A stretch of DNA of 64,000 bases, from NCBI RefSeq assembly GCF_020166105.1, contig NZ_JAIUJY010000007.1:168714-232713 (forward strand), read 5' to 3'. Position 1 is the first letter of the stretch, and every line of letters starts with the position of its first letter. A program made the position numbers and the translations under genes. The notes under the pieces are model-generated. The model did no database searches and was not told the origin of the DNA. It worked only from the letters and a program-made list of their open reading frames with translations. Source of the stretch: Blastococcus sp. LR1. Its GTDB lineage: Bacteria > Actinomycetota > Actinomycetes > Mycobacteriales > Geodermatophilaceae. This document shows, piece after piece, positions 25,338-34,821 of this stretch.

Positions 25338-26552
25338 TCAGGGGCCGGCGCGACTGAGGACTTCGGTTCCGTCCGGCCGGTAGGTGTGCCAGATGCCGGT
25401 GCCGGGGTCCCGGCGGATGGTGAAGCCGCCTTCGTGACAGCAGGTGTGGTGCCGCTCGCAGAGGAGAGCGCCGTTGTCGCAGCTCGTGGGTCCTCCGTGC
25501 GCCCAGTGCACGACATGGTGGAAGTCGCACCACTCGGGCGGGGCGTCACAGCCGGAAAAGACGCAGTGCTCGTCGCGGATCTCGACGGCCCGCCGGATCC
25601 CCGTGGAGGGTGCGCGCTGCTCACGGCCGACATCGAGCGGAAGTCCGTTCGGGCCCGTGATGACGCGGGCGACGCCGGCGTCGCAGGCCAGCCGTCGCGC
25701 CGTCTCCGGGTTGATCGGACCGGCCCAACCCAGGGAACCGCCCGAGAAGCCAGCGGCGCCTCGCTCGGCGCACAGCGCCATCAAGTCGATGGTGACCCGG
25801 ACGTGCGGCCGCTCGCCGCGGACGGTCGGCAGCCCGCCGCCGTCGAGGGCCGCACGGGCCAGCGCGACCAGCGCATCTGCCTGTCGTTCCGCATGGGATC
25901 GGGTGTCGCCGGCCGGCCGGTCACCGTTCATCGCTGCAGCGAGGGCCGTGTGCACGTACTCGCCGCCGACGGGGTCGAGCTCGCCGCGCACATATACGCG
26001 CCCGTCCAGGCCGGAGGCCATGGTGAACCGTCGGCGGACGTCGGCGGCATCGTCCAGCGTGCCGTCGGGATCAACGCCGGCGACCCACGCCTGCACGCCG
26101 CGGGCGGTCTCTTTCGGAGCCGTCGCGCGGGCCAGGGCAGCAAGGATGCCGTCGGTCGTATTCAGATCGATACCCGCTTCTGCCGCCTTGGCCAGCCGCT
26201 TCGGCGTCATCGCCTTGGTGATGATCCGAGCGTGCGCGGCACTGATCGCCCCGTCAGCGAAGGCGGCCGCGGTCTGCGGGAGCTGTTCGAGTCGACGTCC
26301 GGTGGACACCGTGGCGGTCGCCTCCTCCGGAGCCATCCGGCAACTGCCGCGCAGCCAGGCCATCATCGAGACGGCGCCGTCACGCGTGTAGGCCTCCCGC
26401 CGGTCGGCCGCCCGGACAGCGGAGGTCAGCGCCGCGGCCACCCGGTTCGCCGTGACCGTCAGCTCGCCGACCAGATCGAGCACGGCATCGCTGGACAGCT
26501 CGTCGAGGTCGATCACCGCCAGGTCATCGAGGGCGGAGCGCAGCTCGGACAT
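25338..26552 (-). CDS. DUF222 / HNH endonuclease-domain protein (13E12-type)
   Basis: A 404-residue protein with an N-terminal helical DUF222 domain (LRSALDDL, SMMAWLRGSCRMAPEEA, FADGAISAAHARII) and a C-terminal HNH nuclease motif: CVFSGCDAPPEWCDFHHVVHW, then GGPTSCDNGALLCERHH. These proteins occur in many copies in actinobacteria and are related to mycobacterial 13E12 repeats; they may be mobile, but no terminal repeats are seen here. I chose the ATG at 26552 because AAGGGG lies upstream; others at 26582 and 26615 would add 10 or 21 residues. It converges with the YnfA gene. Confidence 0.85.
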   Translation of the reverse strand: MSELRSALDDLAVIDLDELSSDAVLDLVGELTVTANRVAAALTSAVRAADRREAYTRDGAVSMMAWLRGSCRMAPEEATATVSTGRRLEQLPQTAAAFADGAISAAHARIITKAMTPKRLAKAAEAGIDLNTTDGILAALARATAPKETARGVQAWVAGVDPDGTLDDAADVRRRFTMASGLDGRVYVRGELDPVGGEYVHTALAAAMNGDRPAGDTRSHAERQADALVALARAALDGGGLPTVRGERPHVRVTIDLMALCAERGAAGFSGGSLGWAGPINPETARRLACDAGVARVITGPNGLPLDVGREQRAPSTGIRRAVEIRDEHCVFSGCDAPPEWCDFHHVVHWAHGGPTSCDNGALLCERHHTCCHEGGFTIRRDPGTGIWHTYRPDGTEVLSRAGP

Positions 26553-26717
26553 GGCCCACGCCCCTTCCGGAAAGATCTCCATCGACAACCCGAGCGTAAA
26601 GCGGGGGTACGACAAAACCGCAGGTCAGACCGGGTTCAGTGGCCAAAGCGCAGGCCGCGGACCCGGAGAGTGGTGCGGCGCGCACCGCAGCCTCTGGAGG
26701 TCGGAGCCGCCCGCTGC

Positions 26718-26723
26718 CATCCT
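26718..26723 (+). promoter_or_regulatory. Putative leaderless -10 hexamer (CATCCT)
   Basis: CATCCT is six bases before the ATG at 26730 and there is no ribosome binding site. It sits in the 177-base region divergent from the HNH gene. The match to TANNNT is partial. Confidence 0.35.
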
Positions 26724-26729
26724 GCGGGC

Positions 26730-27581
26730 ATGCGGCAGGAGTCGGTGGTGCACCGCCCGCACCCGGCGCTGCGGCCGTACGTCGCCGCCGCGGTCGGGTA
26801 CGCGCACGAGGGCTTCCCGCCGGGAGAGCACCTGGGCCTGCCCTCCCCCTGGCTGACGCTGGTACTGACCCTCGACGAGCCGCTCGTGATGGCCGCGCAC
26901 CCCGACCCCGCGCAGGCGCCGGGCAGCTTCGACGCCCTGGTGGGCGGCCTGCACACGCGGCCGGCGCGGATCGTCCACCCCGGTCGACAGGCCGGCATCC
27001 AGCTCTCGCTCACCCCGGCCGGCGCGCGGGCGCTGCTCGGGGTGCCCGCCGGTGCGCTCGCCTCGACCGACGTCCACCTGGCCGACCTCCTCGGCCGGGG
27101 TGCCGCGGAGCTGGTCGACCGGGTCCGCGCGGCACCGGGGTGGACCGGGCGGTTCGCGGTCCTGGAGGCCGGGCTGCTGCGCCGGCTGGGCGATGACGCG
27201 CTCCCCGCCGGGGTCGCCGAGGCCTGGCGGCTGACGACGGCGTCGGCCGGCCGGCTCCGGGTGGACGACGTCGCCGCCCGCATCGGCTGGTCCCCCCGCC
27301 ACCTCCAGCAGCGGTTCCGCGCCGAGACCGGGCTGGGACCCAAGGAGGCCGCCCGCGTGGTGCGCTTCGACCACGCACGCCGCGCGCTGGCGGGCCGGAT
27401 CAGCGCCGGCCGCCCCGCCGACCTGGCCGGGCTCGCGGCGGCGGGGGGCTTCGCCGACCAGGCGCACCTGACCCGCGAGTGGCGCGCGTTCTCCGGTCTC
27501 TCCCCCACCCGGTGGCTGGCCGCGGAGTTCGGATACGTCCAAGACACCGCCGCCCTCGACGCGGCACTCTCCCCGGCATGA
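26730..27581 (+). CDS. AraC-family transcriptional regulator
   Basis: A 283-residue regulator. The C-terminal half has the paired helix-turn-helix of AraC: RLRVDDVAARIGWSPRHLQQRF for the first helix pair and AGGFADQAHLTREWRAFSGLSPTRW for the second. The N-terminal ~170 residues (ALRPYVAAAVGYAHEG, IQLSLTPAGARALLGVPAGALAS) form a DUF6597-like domain common in actinobacterial AraC proteins. The stop overlaps the VOC protein start by four bases, so it may control or be expressed with that gene. Confidence 0.88.
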   Translation: MRQESVVHRPHPALRPYVAAAVGYAHEGFPPGEHLGLPSPWLTLVLTLDEPLVMAAHPDPAQAPGSFDALVGGLHTRPARIVHPGRQAGIQLSLTPAGARALLGVPAGALASTDVHLADLLGRGAAELVDRVRAAPGWTGRFAVLEAGLLRRLGDDALPAGVAEAWRLTTASAGRLRVDDVAARIGWSPRHLQQRFRAETGLGPKEAARVVRFDHARRALAGRISAGRPADLAGLAAAGGFADQAHLTREWRAFSGLSPTRWLAAEFGYVQDTAALDAALSPA

Positions 27582-27985
27582 CGACTCCCCCGCCCACTGT
27601 CTGGCCCGCCTTCCGAGTCCGCGACGCCCGCGCCCTGATCCGCTTCCTCGTCGACGCCTTCGGCTTCGAGGAGACCGCCGTCTACGGCGAGGGCGACCGG
27701 GTCGACCACGCCCAGCTCAGCTGGCCCGAGGGCGGCGGGGTGATGTTCGGCTCGGTGAAGGACGACCCCGACGACCCATGGCCTGCCGTGGCCGGCGCCG
27801 CCGCCTGTTACGTCGTCACGGCCGACCCCGACGCGGTGCACGCCCGCGCGGTGACCGCCGGAGCGCAGATCCTGCGGCCCCCCTACGAGACCGACCACGG
27901 CTCGCGGGACTTCGCCGCCCGTGACCCGGAGGGGAACCTCTGGCAGTTCGGCACCTACCGCGGCGAGCCGCGGCGGGCCGGCTGA
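27578..27985 (+). CDS. VOC family protein (glyoxalase/bleomycin-resistance fold)
   Basis: A 135-residue single-domain VOC protein: VWPAFRVRDARALIRFLVDAF opens the fold, DHAQLSWPEGGGVMFGS forms the middle strand, and RDFAARDPEGNLWQFGTY is the typical C-terminal metal-site strand. These proteins bind small molecules or act as metalloenzymes; the ligand is unknown. It overlaps the AraC regulator by four bases, so the two are translationally coupled. It ends seven bases before the convergent SNF2 gene stop. Confidence 0.88.
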   Translation: MTTPPPTVWPAFRVRDARALIRFLVDAFGFEETAVYGEGDRVDHAQLSWPEGGGVMFGSVKDDPDDPWPAVAGAAACYVVTADPDAVHARAVTAGAQILRPPYETDHGSRDFAARDPEGNLWQFGTYRGEPRRAG

Positions 27986-27991
27986 AGCGGG

Positions 27992-30900
27992 CTACCCGAA
28001 CAGGCCGCGGACGTCGTCGGCGGTGAGTGCACCGGAGGCCAGCGCGCCGTCGTCGACGACCCGGGAGAACAGCGCCTGCTTGCGCGCCTTGAGCTCCATC
28101 ACCTTCTCCTCGATGGTGCCGACCGCGACCAGCCGGTAGACGATCACCGTCTTGTCCTGACCGATCCGGTGCGCCCGGTCGACGGCCTGCGCCTCGCTCG
28201 CCGGGTTCCACCACGGATCCAGCACGAACACGTAGTCGGCCTCGGTGAGCGTCAGCCCGAACCCCCCGGCCTTGAGGCTGATCAGGAACACCGGGGCGCT
28301 CCCGGTGCGGAACTCCTGCACCCGGGCGTCCCGGTCGCGGGTGCGGCCGTCCAGGTACACCCAGTCGATGCCCTCGGCGGTCAGCCGGTCCCGGATGCTG
28401 CCCAGGTAGCGGGTGAACTGGCTGAACACCAGCACCCGGTGGCCCTCGGCGACCACCTCGCGCAGGTGCTCCAGGAAGGCGTCGGTCTTGCTGGCGCGCA
28501 CGTCGCCGTACGCCGGGTCGACCAGCACGGGATCGAGGCTCAGCTGCCGCAGCAGGGTCAGCGACCGGAAGATCGTCATCCGGTTCTTCGACATGTCCTC
28601 GACCAGGCCGAGCACCTTGCTGCGCTCCCGCTGCAGGTGGGTCTGGTACAGCTTCTCGTGCCTCGGGTTGAGCACCACCTCGAGCACCTGCTCCTGCTTG
28701 GGCGGCAGCTCCGCGGCGACCATCTCCTTGGTCCGCCGGCGCACCAGCGGGCGGATCCGCCGGCGCAGCGTCGCGAGCTTCTCCGCGTCGCCGTCCCGCT
28801 CGATCGGGATGCGGTAGTGCTCGGTGAACCGCCCCGGGTCGGGGAAGAGCCCGGGCGCCACGATCGACATCAGCGCCCAGAGGTCCATCACGCTGTTCTC
28901 CAGCGGCGTTCCGGTCAGCGCCAGCTTCACCGGCGCCGGCAGCCGGCGCGCGCACGCGTAGGTGCGGGCCTGGTGGTTCTTCACGAACTGCGCCTCGTCG
29001 AGCACCAGCGCCCGCCACGGCTGCGACGTCCAGGCGTCCTCGTCGATGCGGAACAGCGCATAGGAGGTGACGACGACGTGCGCGCCGGCGATCCGGCGGT
29101 GCAACGCGGTGCCCGCCTTCCGCTCGGTCTCGTCGACGACAGCCACCTGCAGCCCCGGGGCGAACCGGGCGGCCTCCCGGGCCCACGTGGAGACGACGCT
29201 GGTCGGCGCCACCACCAGCACCGGCGCCTCGTCGAGGTCGCCGGCCTCGTGCGCCCGCGCCAGCAGGGCGAGGGTCTGCAGGGTCTTGCCCAGCCCCATG
29301 TCGTCGGCGAGCACCCCGCCCAGCCGGTGGTCCCAGAGGAAGGCCAGCCAGCCGTACCCCTCGTGCTGGTACGGGCGCAGCTCGGCGGCGAGCCCGGCCG
29401 GCACCGGCGGCGGTTCGGCGTGCTCGGCGTCGATCAGCCCCCGCACCTCGCGGGTCCAGCGCTCGCTCTGCTCCTCCACCACGCCCAGCCCGAGCAGCTG
29501 CTCCCACAGCCCGGCGGAGAAGCGGCTGACCTGCACCCCGTCGCCGGGCACGTCGCGCAGGTCCCGGGCTTCTTCGATCAGCAGGCGCAGCTGCTCGAAC
29601 TCCGGCCGCTGCAGGGAGAACCAGGTGCCGCTGATCAGCGCCAGCCGGGTGCGCCCGGCCGCGAGCGCCTTGTACAGCGTCTCGAACGGCACGGTCTGGC
29701 CGTCGATGCTCACGGAGACGCCCAGGTCGAACCAGTCGGACTCGCCGGTGTCGCGGGCGGCGAAGCTGATCCGCGGCGCGGACGTGCTCTGCCGGTAGTC
29801 CGTGGGCGTGCCCACCACGGTGACGTCGACGGCGGGATCGCCGCGCAGGGCGGGGAGGACCTCGGTCGTGAACTCCAACGCCTCCAGGCCGCTCAGCTCG
29901 ACGCTCCCGGCCAGCCGGCCCTCCGGCGTCCACAGCTCCGGCAGCCCGCCCACCGACCTGGGCAGCGCCTCCACCAGCTGCTGCTCGGCGACCGGATCGC
30001 GGCCGTCCCCCGCGCCGCCCGGTGCGTGCAGGGCGAACTCCCGGTCGGGGCCGTACCGCACCGACCACACCACGCAGACTGTGGCGTCGCCGGGATATCG
30101 CACCTCGGTGGCCAGCGCCGGCGGGAGGACCTCGGGCAGCTCGACCGAACCGTCGGCGGAGATGACCGGGACCGCCTGCCGCAGCCCCGGGTACCAGTCC
30201 CGCAGGAAGCGGTCGACGTCGTCGGCCGGGATCGTGATCCCCCCGCCCCGGGCCACCAGACCGGCCAGCGGGGGCGGCACGGGGGAGCCGAGGCGCGCCA
30301 GCACCAGCCCGGGGGCGCTCTCGGGCCCCTGGTCGCGGGGCGGCCCGTCCACCGTCACCCCGTGCGGTGGCATGCCGAGGAAGGAGAGCGCTCCCGGATC
30401 GACCGCGCGGCCGTCGATCCGCAGGACTGCGGACAGCTCCGTGCTCCCGCCGTCGGCGCGCAGGTCGACGGCGACGTCGGCGCCGTCCGGGGCGAGCACC
30501 ACCGGGCGGGGCGTCCGGTCGGCGGTGACCAGGGGGACGCCGTCGGCCACCGCCTCGGCGAGCAGTCGCCACAGACCGGGGCCGAACTCGTGCAGGTACA
30601 CGTCGACCGGGGCGTACGAGTAGAACTGGTTGCGCGCCGCCTGGTGGGTGGCGTGCAGCGCGCGCATCGCCGCCACGTGCGCCGGATCCCAGCCGGCCCG
30701 GCTGTTGTCGTACTGCAGCTGCCGCCACGAGATCCCGGAGCGCACCCACTGCCCGCGCTTGCCCGGCACCACCGGGCGCAGCCGGACCAGCCGCTGCCGG
30801 CTGCCCGGCGCGGCGATCGATGGGCGGCTCCGCCCGGGTTCGGGCTCGACCAGCTCGAACTGCAGTGCGACCGGCACGGTCGCGGGCGCCGACCGGTCGG

Positions 30901-31276
30901 CGGCGGAGACCAGTTCGGCGAGCTCCTGCTCCCAGGTGCGGGTGGCCGCGCGCTGGAGCCGGGACCCCCCCGCCGCGCGCTGGATGTCCGACTGCAGGTG
31001 CAGCAGCACGGCCACGGCGTGCTTGCAGTCGTCGCCCACCGGGCACGTGCACGCCGCGGCCCAGCCGACCCGGCCGCCGTCGGTGCGCACGACGGTGGTC
31101 CGGTACGGCGTCGGCGCGCCGCCCTGGACGAACCCCGTCAGCCGCCGGCCGTCCTCGGTCAGCCGCACGTCCAGCACGCTGCGGGCCGCGTACGGCCGGG
31201 CCCGGTCGAGCACGTCGGCGCCGACGGCGTCGGCCAACGCCGCGTCGGTGACCATCTCCCGCCAGTCGCCGAGCAC
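27992..31276 (-). CDS. Large SNF2-family DNA-translocating ATPase with SWIM zinc finger
   Basis: A 1,094-residue protein. Near residues 75-90 a SWIM-type zinc finger reads [15 protein letters not shown]. The SNF2 motor lies in the C-terminal half: [17 protein letters not shown] (Walker A), [11 protein letters not shown] (motif II), [15 protein letters not shown] (III), [12 protein letters not shown] (IV) and [13 protein letters not shown] (VI). The middle holds a long region of the SNF2-associated bacterial type. Such proteins remodel protein-DNA complexes or act in repair and transcription recycling. The GTG start at 31276 is supported by TAGCCT six bases upstream; an ATG at 31255 is possible. 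Ends with VRGLFG. Confidence 0.9.
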   Translation of the reverse strand: MLGDWREMVTDAALADAVGADVLDRARPYAARSVLDVRLTEDGRRLTGFVQGGAPTPYRTTVVRTDGGRVGWAAACTCPVGDDCKHAVAVLLHLQSDIQRAAGGSRLQRAATRTWEQELAELVSAADRSAPATVPVALQFELVEPEPGRSRPSIAAPGSRQRLVRLRPVVPGKRGQWVRSGISWRQLQYDNSRAGWDPAHVAAMRALHATHQAARNQFYSYAPVDVYLHEFGPGLWRLLAEAVADGVPLVTADRTPRPVVLAPDGADVAVDLRADGGSTELSAVLRIDGRAVDPGALSFLGMPPHGVTVDGPPRDQGPESAPGLVLARLGSPVPPPLAGLVARGGGITIPADDVDRFLRDWYPGLRQAVPVISADGSVELPEVLPPALATEVRYPGDATVCVVWSVRYGPDREFALHAPGGAGDGRDPVAEQQLVEALPRSVGGLPELWTPEGRLAGSVELSGLEALEFTTEVLPALRGDPAVDVTVVGTPTDYRQSTSAPRISFAARDTGESDWFDLGVSVSIDGQTVPFETLYKALAAGRTRLALISGTWFSLQRPEFEQLRLLIEEARDLRDVPGDGVQVSRFSAGLWEQLLGLGVVEEQSERWTREVRGLIDAEHAEPPPVPAGLAAELRPYQHEGYGWLAFLWDHRLGGVLADDMGLGKTLQTLALLARAHEAGDLDEAPVLVVAPTSVVSTWAREAARFAPGLQVAVVDETERKAGTALHRRIAGAHVVVTSYALFRIDEDAWTSQPWRALVLDEAQFVKNHQARTYACARRLPAPVKLALTGTPLENSVMDLWALMSIVAPGLFPDPGRFTEHYRIPIERDGDAEKLATLRRRIRPLVRRRTKEMVAAELPPKQEQVLEVVLNPRHEKLYQTHLQRERSKVLGLVEDMSKNRMTIFRSLTLLRQLSLDPVLVDPAYGDVRASKTDAFLEHLREVVAEGHRVLVFSQFTRYLGSIRDRLTAEGIDWVYLDGRTRDRDARVQEFRTGSAPVFLISLKAGGFGLTLTEADYVFVLDPWWNPASEAQAVDRAHRIGQDKTVIVYRLVAVGTIEEKVMELKARKQALFSRVVDDGALASGALTADDVRGLFG

Positions 31277-31282
31277 GCGTCC

Positions 31283-31288
31283 AGGCTA
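31283..31288 (-). promoter_or_regulatory. Putative leaderless -10 hexamer (TAGCCT, minus strand)
   Basis: On the minus strand TAGCCT is followed by exactly six bases and then the GTG start of the SNF2 gene. It shares the 107-base divergent region with the phosphoglucomutase gene, whose ATG has a weaker GAAGAT six bases upstream. Confidence 0.45.
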
Positions 31289-31383
31289 CGGGCGGGGACC
31301 GACGATCCGGCCCGACCGCCGGAGTCGGCCCATCGGGTGAGGCCGGGTCGCGGAGCGGGGCCCGGCGGCACGAAGATCGACGC

Positions 31384-33018
31384 ATGAGCGACGCCCGCGC
31401 CGGACAGCCCGCCCAGCCCAGCGACCTGATCGACGTCGCCTCGCTGGTCACGGCCTACTACACGCGGGAGCCCGACCCGGCCGACCCGGCGCAGCAGGTC
31501 GCGTTCGGCACCAGCGGGCACCGCGGATCGGCGTTCGACGCCGCCTTCAACGAGGCGCACATCCTGGCCACCACCCAGGCGATCTGCGAGTACCGGGCGG
31601 CCCAGGGCTACGACGGCCCGCTCTTCCTCGGCCGCGATACCCACGCCCTCTCCGAGCCGGCCTGGGCGAGCGCGCTGGAGGTGCTCGCCGCGAACGACGT
31701 GACGGTCCTGGTCGACGCCGCCGACCGGTACACGCCGACCCCGGCGATCAGCCACGCGATCCTGCGGGCGAACGGCGGCAAGCGCACGGGCCTCGCCGAC
31801 GGCATCGTCGTCACCCCGTCGCACAATCCGCCCCGCGACGGCGGCTTCAAGTACAACCCGCCGTCGGGCGGCCCCGCTGACACCGACGCCACGAAGGTCA
31901 TCGCCGACCGCGCGAACGAGCTGCTCCGCGCCGGCCTCGACGGCGTCCGCCGCATCCCCTTTCCGCGGGCCAGGGCCCAGGCGAACCAGCACGACTTCCT
32001 CGGCGACTACGTCGACGACCTGCCGAACGTGCTGGACCTGGATGCCGTGCGCGAGGCGGGGATCCGCATCGGCGCCGACCCGCTCGGCGGCGCCAGCGTG
32101 GACTACTGGGGCGCCATCGCCGAGCGGCACCGCCTCGACCTCACCGTCGTGAACCCGCTGGTCGACCCCACGTGGCGGTTCATGACGCTGGACTGGGACG
32201 GCAAGATCCGGATGGACTGCTCGTCGCCGTCGGCCATGGCCTCGCTGATCGGCAAGCGCGCCGACTACGCGATCGCCACCGGCAACGACGCCGACTCCGA
32301 CCGGCACGGCATCGTCACCCCCGACGGCGGGCTGATGAACCCGAACCACTTCCTCGCCGTCGCGATCGACTACCTGTTCAGCCACCGCCCGGAGTGGGGC
32401 GCCGACGTCGCCGTCGGCAAGACGCTGGTCTCCTCGTCGCTGATTGACCGCGTGGTCGCGGGCCTGGGCCGCACGTTGGTGGAGGTGCCGGTCGGCTTCA
32501 AGTGGTTCGTCCCGGGCCTGCTCGACGGCTCGGTCGGCTTCGGCGGCGAGGAGTCCGCCGGGGCGTCGTTCCTGCGCCGCGACGGCAGCGTGTGGACGAC
32601 GGACAAGGACGGCATCCTGCTGGCGCTGCTGGCCAGCGAGATCCAGGCCGTGACGGGCCGGTCCCCCTCGCAGCTGCACGCGGAGCTGACCGAGCGCCAC
32701 GGCGAGTCCACCTACGCCCGCATCGACGCCCCGGCCACCCGCGAGCAGAAGGCGGCGCTGGGCAAGCTCTCCCCCGAGGCCGTCACCGCCACCGAGCTGG
32801 CCGGCGAGCCGATCGTCGCCAAGCTGACCCGCGCGCCCGGGAACGACGCCGCGCTCGGCGGGCTCAAGGTGGTCACGGAGAACGCCTGGTTCGCCGCGCG
32901 GCCGTCGGGCACCGAGGACGTCTACAAGGTCTACGCCGAGTCCTTCTCCGGCCCCGAGCACCTGGCCCGGGTCCAGGAGGAGGCGCGCGCGGTGGTGACG
33001 GCGGCCCTCGGCGGATGA
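31384..33018 (+). CDS. pgm: Phosphoglucomutase (alpha-D-glucose-phosphate specific)
   Basis: A 544-residue alpha-D-phosphohexomutase interconverting glucose-1-P and glucose-6-P. It shows [21 protein letters not shown] at the N-terminus, the active-site phosphoserine loop [19 protein letters not shown], the metal-binding loop [12 protein letters not shown], the sugar-binding GGEESAGAS and the C-terminal phosphate-binding [15 protein letters not shown]. This matches the bacterial Pgm rather than the ManB/GlmM branch. It seems monocistronic and divergent from the SNF2 gene. Product feeds trehalose, glycogen and cell-wall sugar routes. Confidence 0.96.
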   Translation: MSDARAGQPAQPSDLIDVASLVTAYYTREPDPADPAQQVAFGTSGHRGSAFDAAFNEAHILATTQAICEYRAAQGYDGPLFLGRDTHALSEPAWASALEVLAANDVTVLVDAADRYTPTPAISHAILRANGGKRTGLADGIVVTPSHNPPRDGGFKYNPPSGGPADTDATKVIADRANELLRAGLDGVRRIPFPRARAQANQHDFLGDYVDDLPNVLDLDAVREAGIRIGADPLGGASVDYWGAIAERHRLDLTVVNPLVDPTWRFMTLDWDGKIRMDCSSPSAMASLIGKRADYAIATGNDADSDRHGIVTPDGGLMNPNHFLAVAIDYLFSHRPEWGADVAVGKTLVSSSLIDRVVAGLGRTLVEVPVGFKWFVPGLLDGSVGFGGEESAGASFLRRDGSVWTTDKDGILLALLASEIQAVTGRSPSQLHAELTERHGESTYARIDAPATREQKAALGKLSPEAVTATELAGEPIVAKLTRAPGNDAALGGLKVVTENAWFAARPSGTEDVYKVYAESFSGPEHLARVQEEARAVVTAALGG

Positions 33019-33075
33019 GCCGCCCGCACGGGTGAGAACGGCCGTGTCGTCCTCGGGTGACACGCCGTTCCCGGG

Positions 33076-33081
33076 CAGACT
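33076..33081 (+). promoter_or_regulatory. Putative leaderless -10 hexamer (CAGACT)
   Basis: CAGACT lies six bases before the ATG at 33088, and no ribosome binding site is visible. It fits the (T/C)ANNNT-N6 pattern. It is 57 bases beyond the pgm stop. Confidence 0.4.
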
Positions 33082-33087
33082 GGCGGC

Positions 33088-33759
33088 ATGACGGACGGTC
33101 AGCAGTGGGGTCCACCGCCGGCGGACGGCGGCGGTCAGCCTGCCCACGGCCAGCCCCAGTACGGCCAGCCCCAGTACGGCCAGCCCCAGCAACCGCAGCC
33201 GGGTTACGGACAGCCCTACTACGGCCAGCCCTCGTACGGCCAGCCCTCGTACGGGCAGCCCCCGTACGGCCAGCCCCAGTACGGCCAGCCGTACCCCCAG
33301 CCCTACGGCCAGCCCGGCTGGGCGGCGCCCGGCTGGGCGCAGGCCACGTGGCCGCACGGGCCGGGGCGCCCCGGATCCGCCACCGCCGCCGCGGTGCTCG
33401 GCTTCGTCACCGGTGGGTTCGCCGCGCTGGGCGGCCTGGTCATGCTCCTGGCCTCGTTCAGCGCCGACGGCGACCCGGCCATGCGGATGCTCGGGCTGGG
33501 CCTGCCGTGCGCGGCGGGGCTCATCGCCGGCGGGGTCCAGCTGCTGCAGCGCCGGTCGGCCTCCGTGCTCTTCTGGTCGGCCGTGGCCGCGGTGGTCGTC
33601 CTCGTCCTGACCTTCCTCGTGGCCCTGATCGCCCTGGACCGCGACGACCAGCTCGGCGCCGGCATCTTCGTGCTCATCGCCTGCCCGCTGCCCATCGTCA
33701 CGGCGGTGCTGGCCCGCCTCAGGGCGGTCACCGGATGGGTCGACGCCGCGCCGTTCTGA
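33088..33759 (+). CDS. Membrane protein with N-terminal Gln/Pro/Tyr-Gly repeats
   Basis: A 223-residue protein. The first ~95 residues are low-complexity, built on [15 protein letters not shown] units. Four hydrophobic helices follow (about 97-123, 133-152, 158-182 and 188-210). Proteins of this design, with a disordered Pro/Gln/Tyr/Gly N-terminus and DUF4190-like helices, are common in actinobacteria; their roles are largely unknown. No ribosome binding site; probably leaderless. The GGDEF gene converges on its 3' end with a 10-base gap. Confidence 0.75.
   Translation: MTDGQQWGPPPADGGGQPAHGQPQYGQPQYGQPQQPQPGYGQPYYGQPSYGQPSYGQPPYGQPQYGQPYPQPYGQPGWAAPGWAQATWPHGPGRPGSATAAAVLGFVTGGFAALGGLVMLLASFSADGDPAMRMLGLGLPCAAGLIAGGVQLLQRRSASVLFWSAVAAVVVLVLTFLVALIALDRDDQLGAGIFVLIACPLPIVTAVLARLRAVTGWVDAAPF
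33151..33312 (+). repeat. In-gene tandem repeat, 15-bp unit encoding QPxYG
   Basis: Units of CAGCCCCAGTACGGC, with variants ending TCGTACGGC, TACTACGGC and CCGTACGGC, occur about ten times between 33151 and 33312. Reading frame is kept throughout. Several units are identical at the DNA level (33151-33180), so copy number may vary by slippage. Confidence 0.8.
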
Positions 33760-33769
33760 GCGCGCTGCC

Positions 33770-34672
33770 TCAGCGGCGGGCGGTGGGGCGCCGGCGGGAC
33801 TTGTCGGCGTACATGTCGTCGTCGGCGGCCCGGACCACGCGCTCGTAGACCTCGTCGGGGGCCTCGCCGCCGCGGGCGAAGCCGATCCCGATGCTGATGC
33901 CCACCGGAACCCGGGCGTCCTCGAGCTCGAGCGGCTCGGTCACCGTGGTCCGAAGCCGTTCGGCGAGCGCCTGGGCGTCGGCCTTCTGGGTGTTCTCGCA
34001 GACGATGCTGAACTCGTCGCCGCCCAGCCGGGCAGCCGTGTCGCTGGCCCGCAGCACCGAGCGCAGCCGGTCGGCGAAGGAGACGAGCACCCGGTCGCCC
34101 ATGGGGTGACCCAGCTCGTCGTTGATCGCCTTGAACCCGTCCAGGTCGATCACCAGCACGCTGGTGGGGGTGTTCTCCCGGTGCCCCCGGTCGAGGGCGT
34201 GCCGCAGCCGGTCGTGGAACAGCAGCCGGTTGGGCAGGCCCGTCAGGGGGTCGTGCAGCGAGCGGTGGACCAGCTGCGCCTCCAGCGCCTTGCGCTCGGT
34301 GATGTCCTCGACGATCAGCACCAGGTGCGCCGCCTGGCCGTCGGCCGTCTCCGGGACCCAGGACGCGGTGATCTGCACCGGCACGTCCGCGCCGTCCGCC
34401 CGGATGAGGCGGGTCTCGTGCCGCATGGGCTGGTCGGGCTCGGCGGTGAGCGTCAGGTGTGCCTCACGGGCCGCACCGGCCGCGTCCGGGTGCACCAGCG
34501 CCATGACCGACGTGCCGTGCAGCTCCTCGCCGGAGTGGCCCACCATGGCGCACAGCGCCGGGTTGACGTCGACGAGCACGCCCTCGGGCGTCGTCAGCGC
34601 GATGCCCATCGGCGCGTTGGCGAAAGCGCTCCGCCGGTCCGCCGGGGGCAGCGCGTCCACCACCTCGGTCAC
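33770..34672 (-). CDS. PAS-GGDEF protein, putative diguanylate cyclase
   Basis: A 300-residue signalling protein: a PAS domain (about residues 12-125, with ANAPMGIALTTPEGVLVDVNPA and a C-terminal VEDITERKALE linker) followed by a GGDEF domain (about 135-300). The active-site loop RLGGDEFSI is intact, and DPLTGLPNR and VLVIDLDGFKAINDELGH are present, so it should make cyclic di-GMP. No membrane segment; probably a cytoplasmic sensor. The GTG at 34672 is chosen because GGGAGGT lies six bases upstream; the frame is open a little further. An allosteric RxxD site is not obvious. Confidence 0.9.
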   Translation of the reverse strand: MTEVVDALPPADRRSAFANAPMGIALTTPEGVLVDVNPALCAMVGHSGEELHGTSVMALVHPDAAGAAREAHLTLTAEPDQPMRHETRLIRADGADVPVQITASWVPETADGQAAHLVLIVEDITERKALEAQLVHRSLHDPLTGLPNRLLFHDRLRHALDRGHRENTPTSVLVIDLDGFKAINDELGHPMGDRVLVSFADRLRSVLRASDTAARLGGDEFSIVCENTQKADAQALAERLRTTVTEPLELEDARVPVGISIGIGFARGGEAPDEVYERVVRAADDDMYADKSRRRPTARR

Positions 34673-34821
34673 TGCCCACCTCCCATGCTGCAACCATCTT
34701 GCGGGACACCTCTGACGATCTGCTCCCCGGACCGGTTCCGCCCGTTCCGAGACGCCTGATCGGGCGAACGAACGACCGAGGTGCAGGATGCGGGTACCCG
34801 CGACGGATCGAGGAGACGCAG

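Noticed and set aside
25338..26552. HNH/DUF222 gene as part of an insertion element
   Set aside because: No flanking terminal inverted repeats or target duplication were found; family members are often static chromosome genes.
33342..33353. GGCCACGTGGCC palindrome as a third parS-like site
   Set aside because: Shares only CACGTG; outer bases differ from the GTTCC...GGAAC arms, and it lies in GC-rich coding repeat sequence where such palindromes arise easily.
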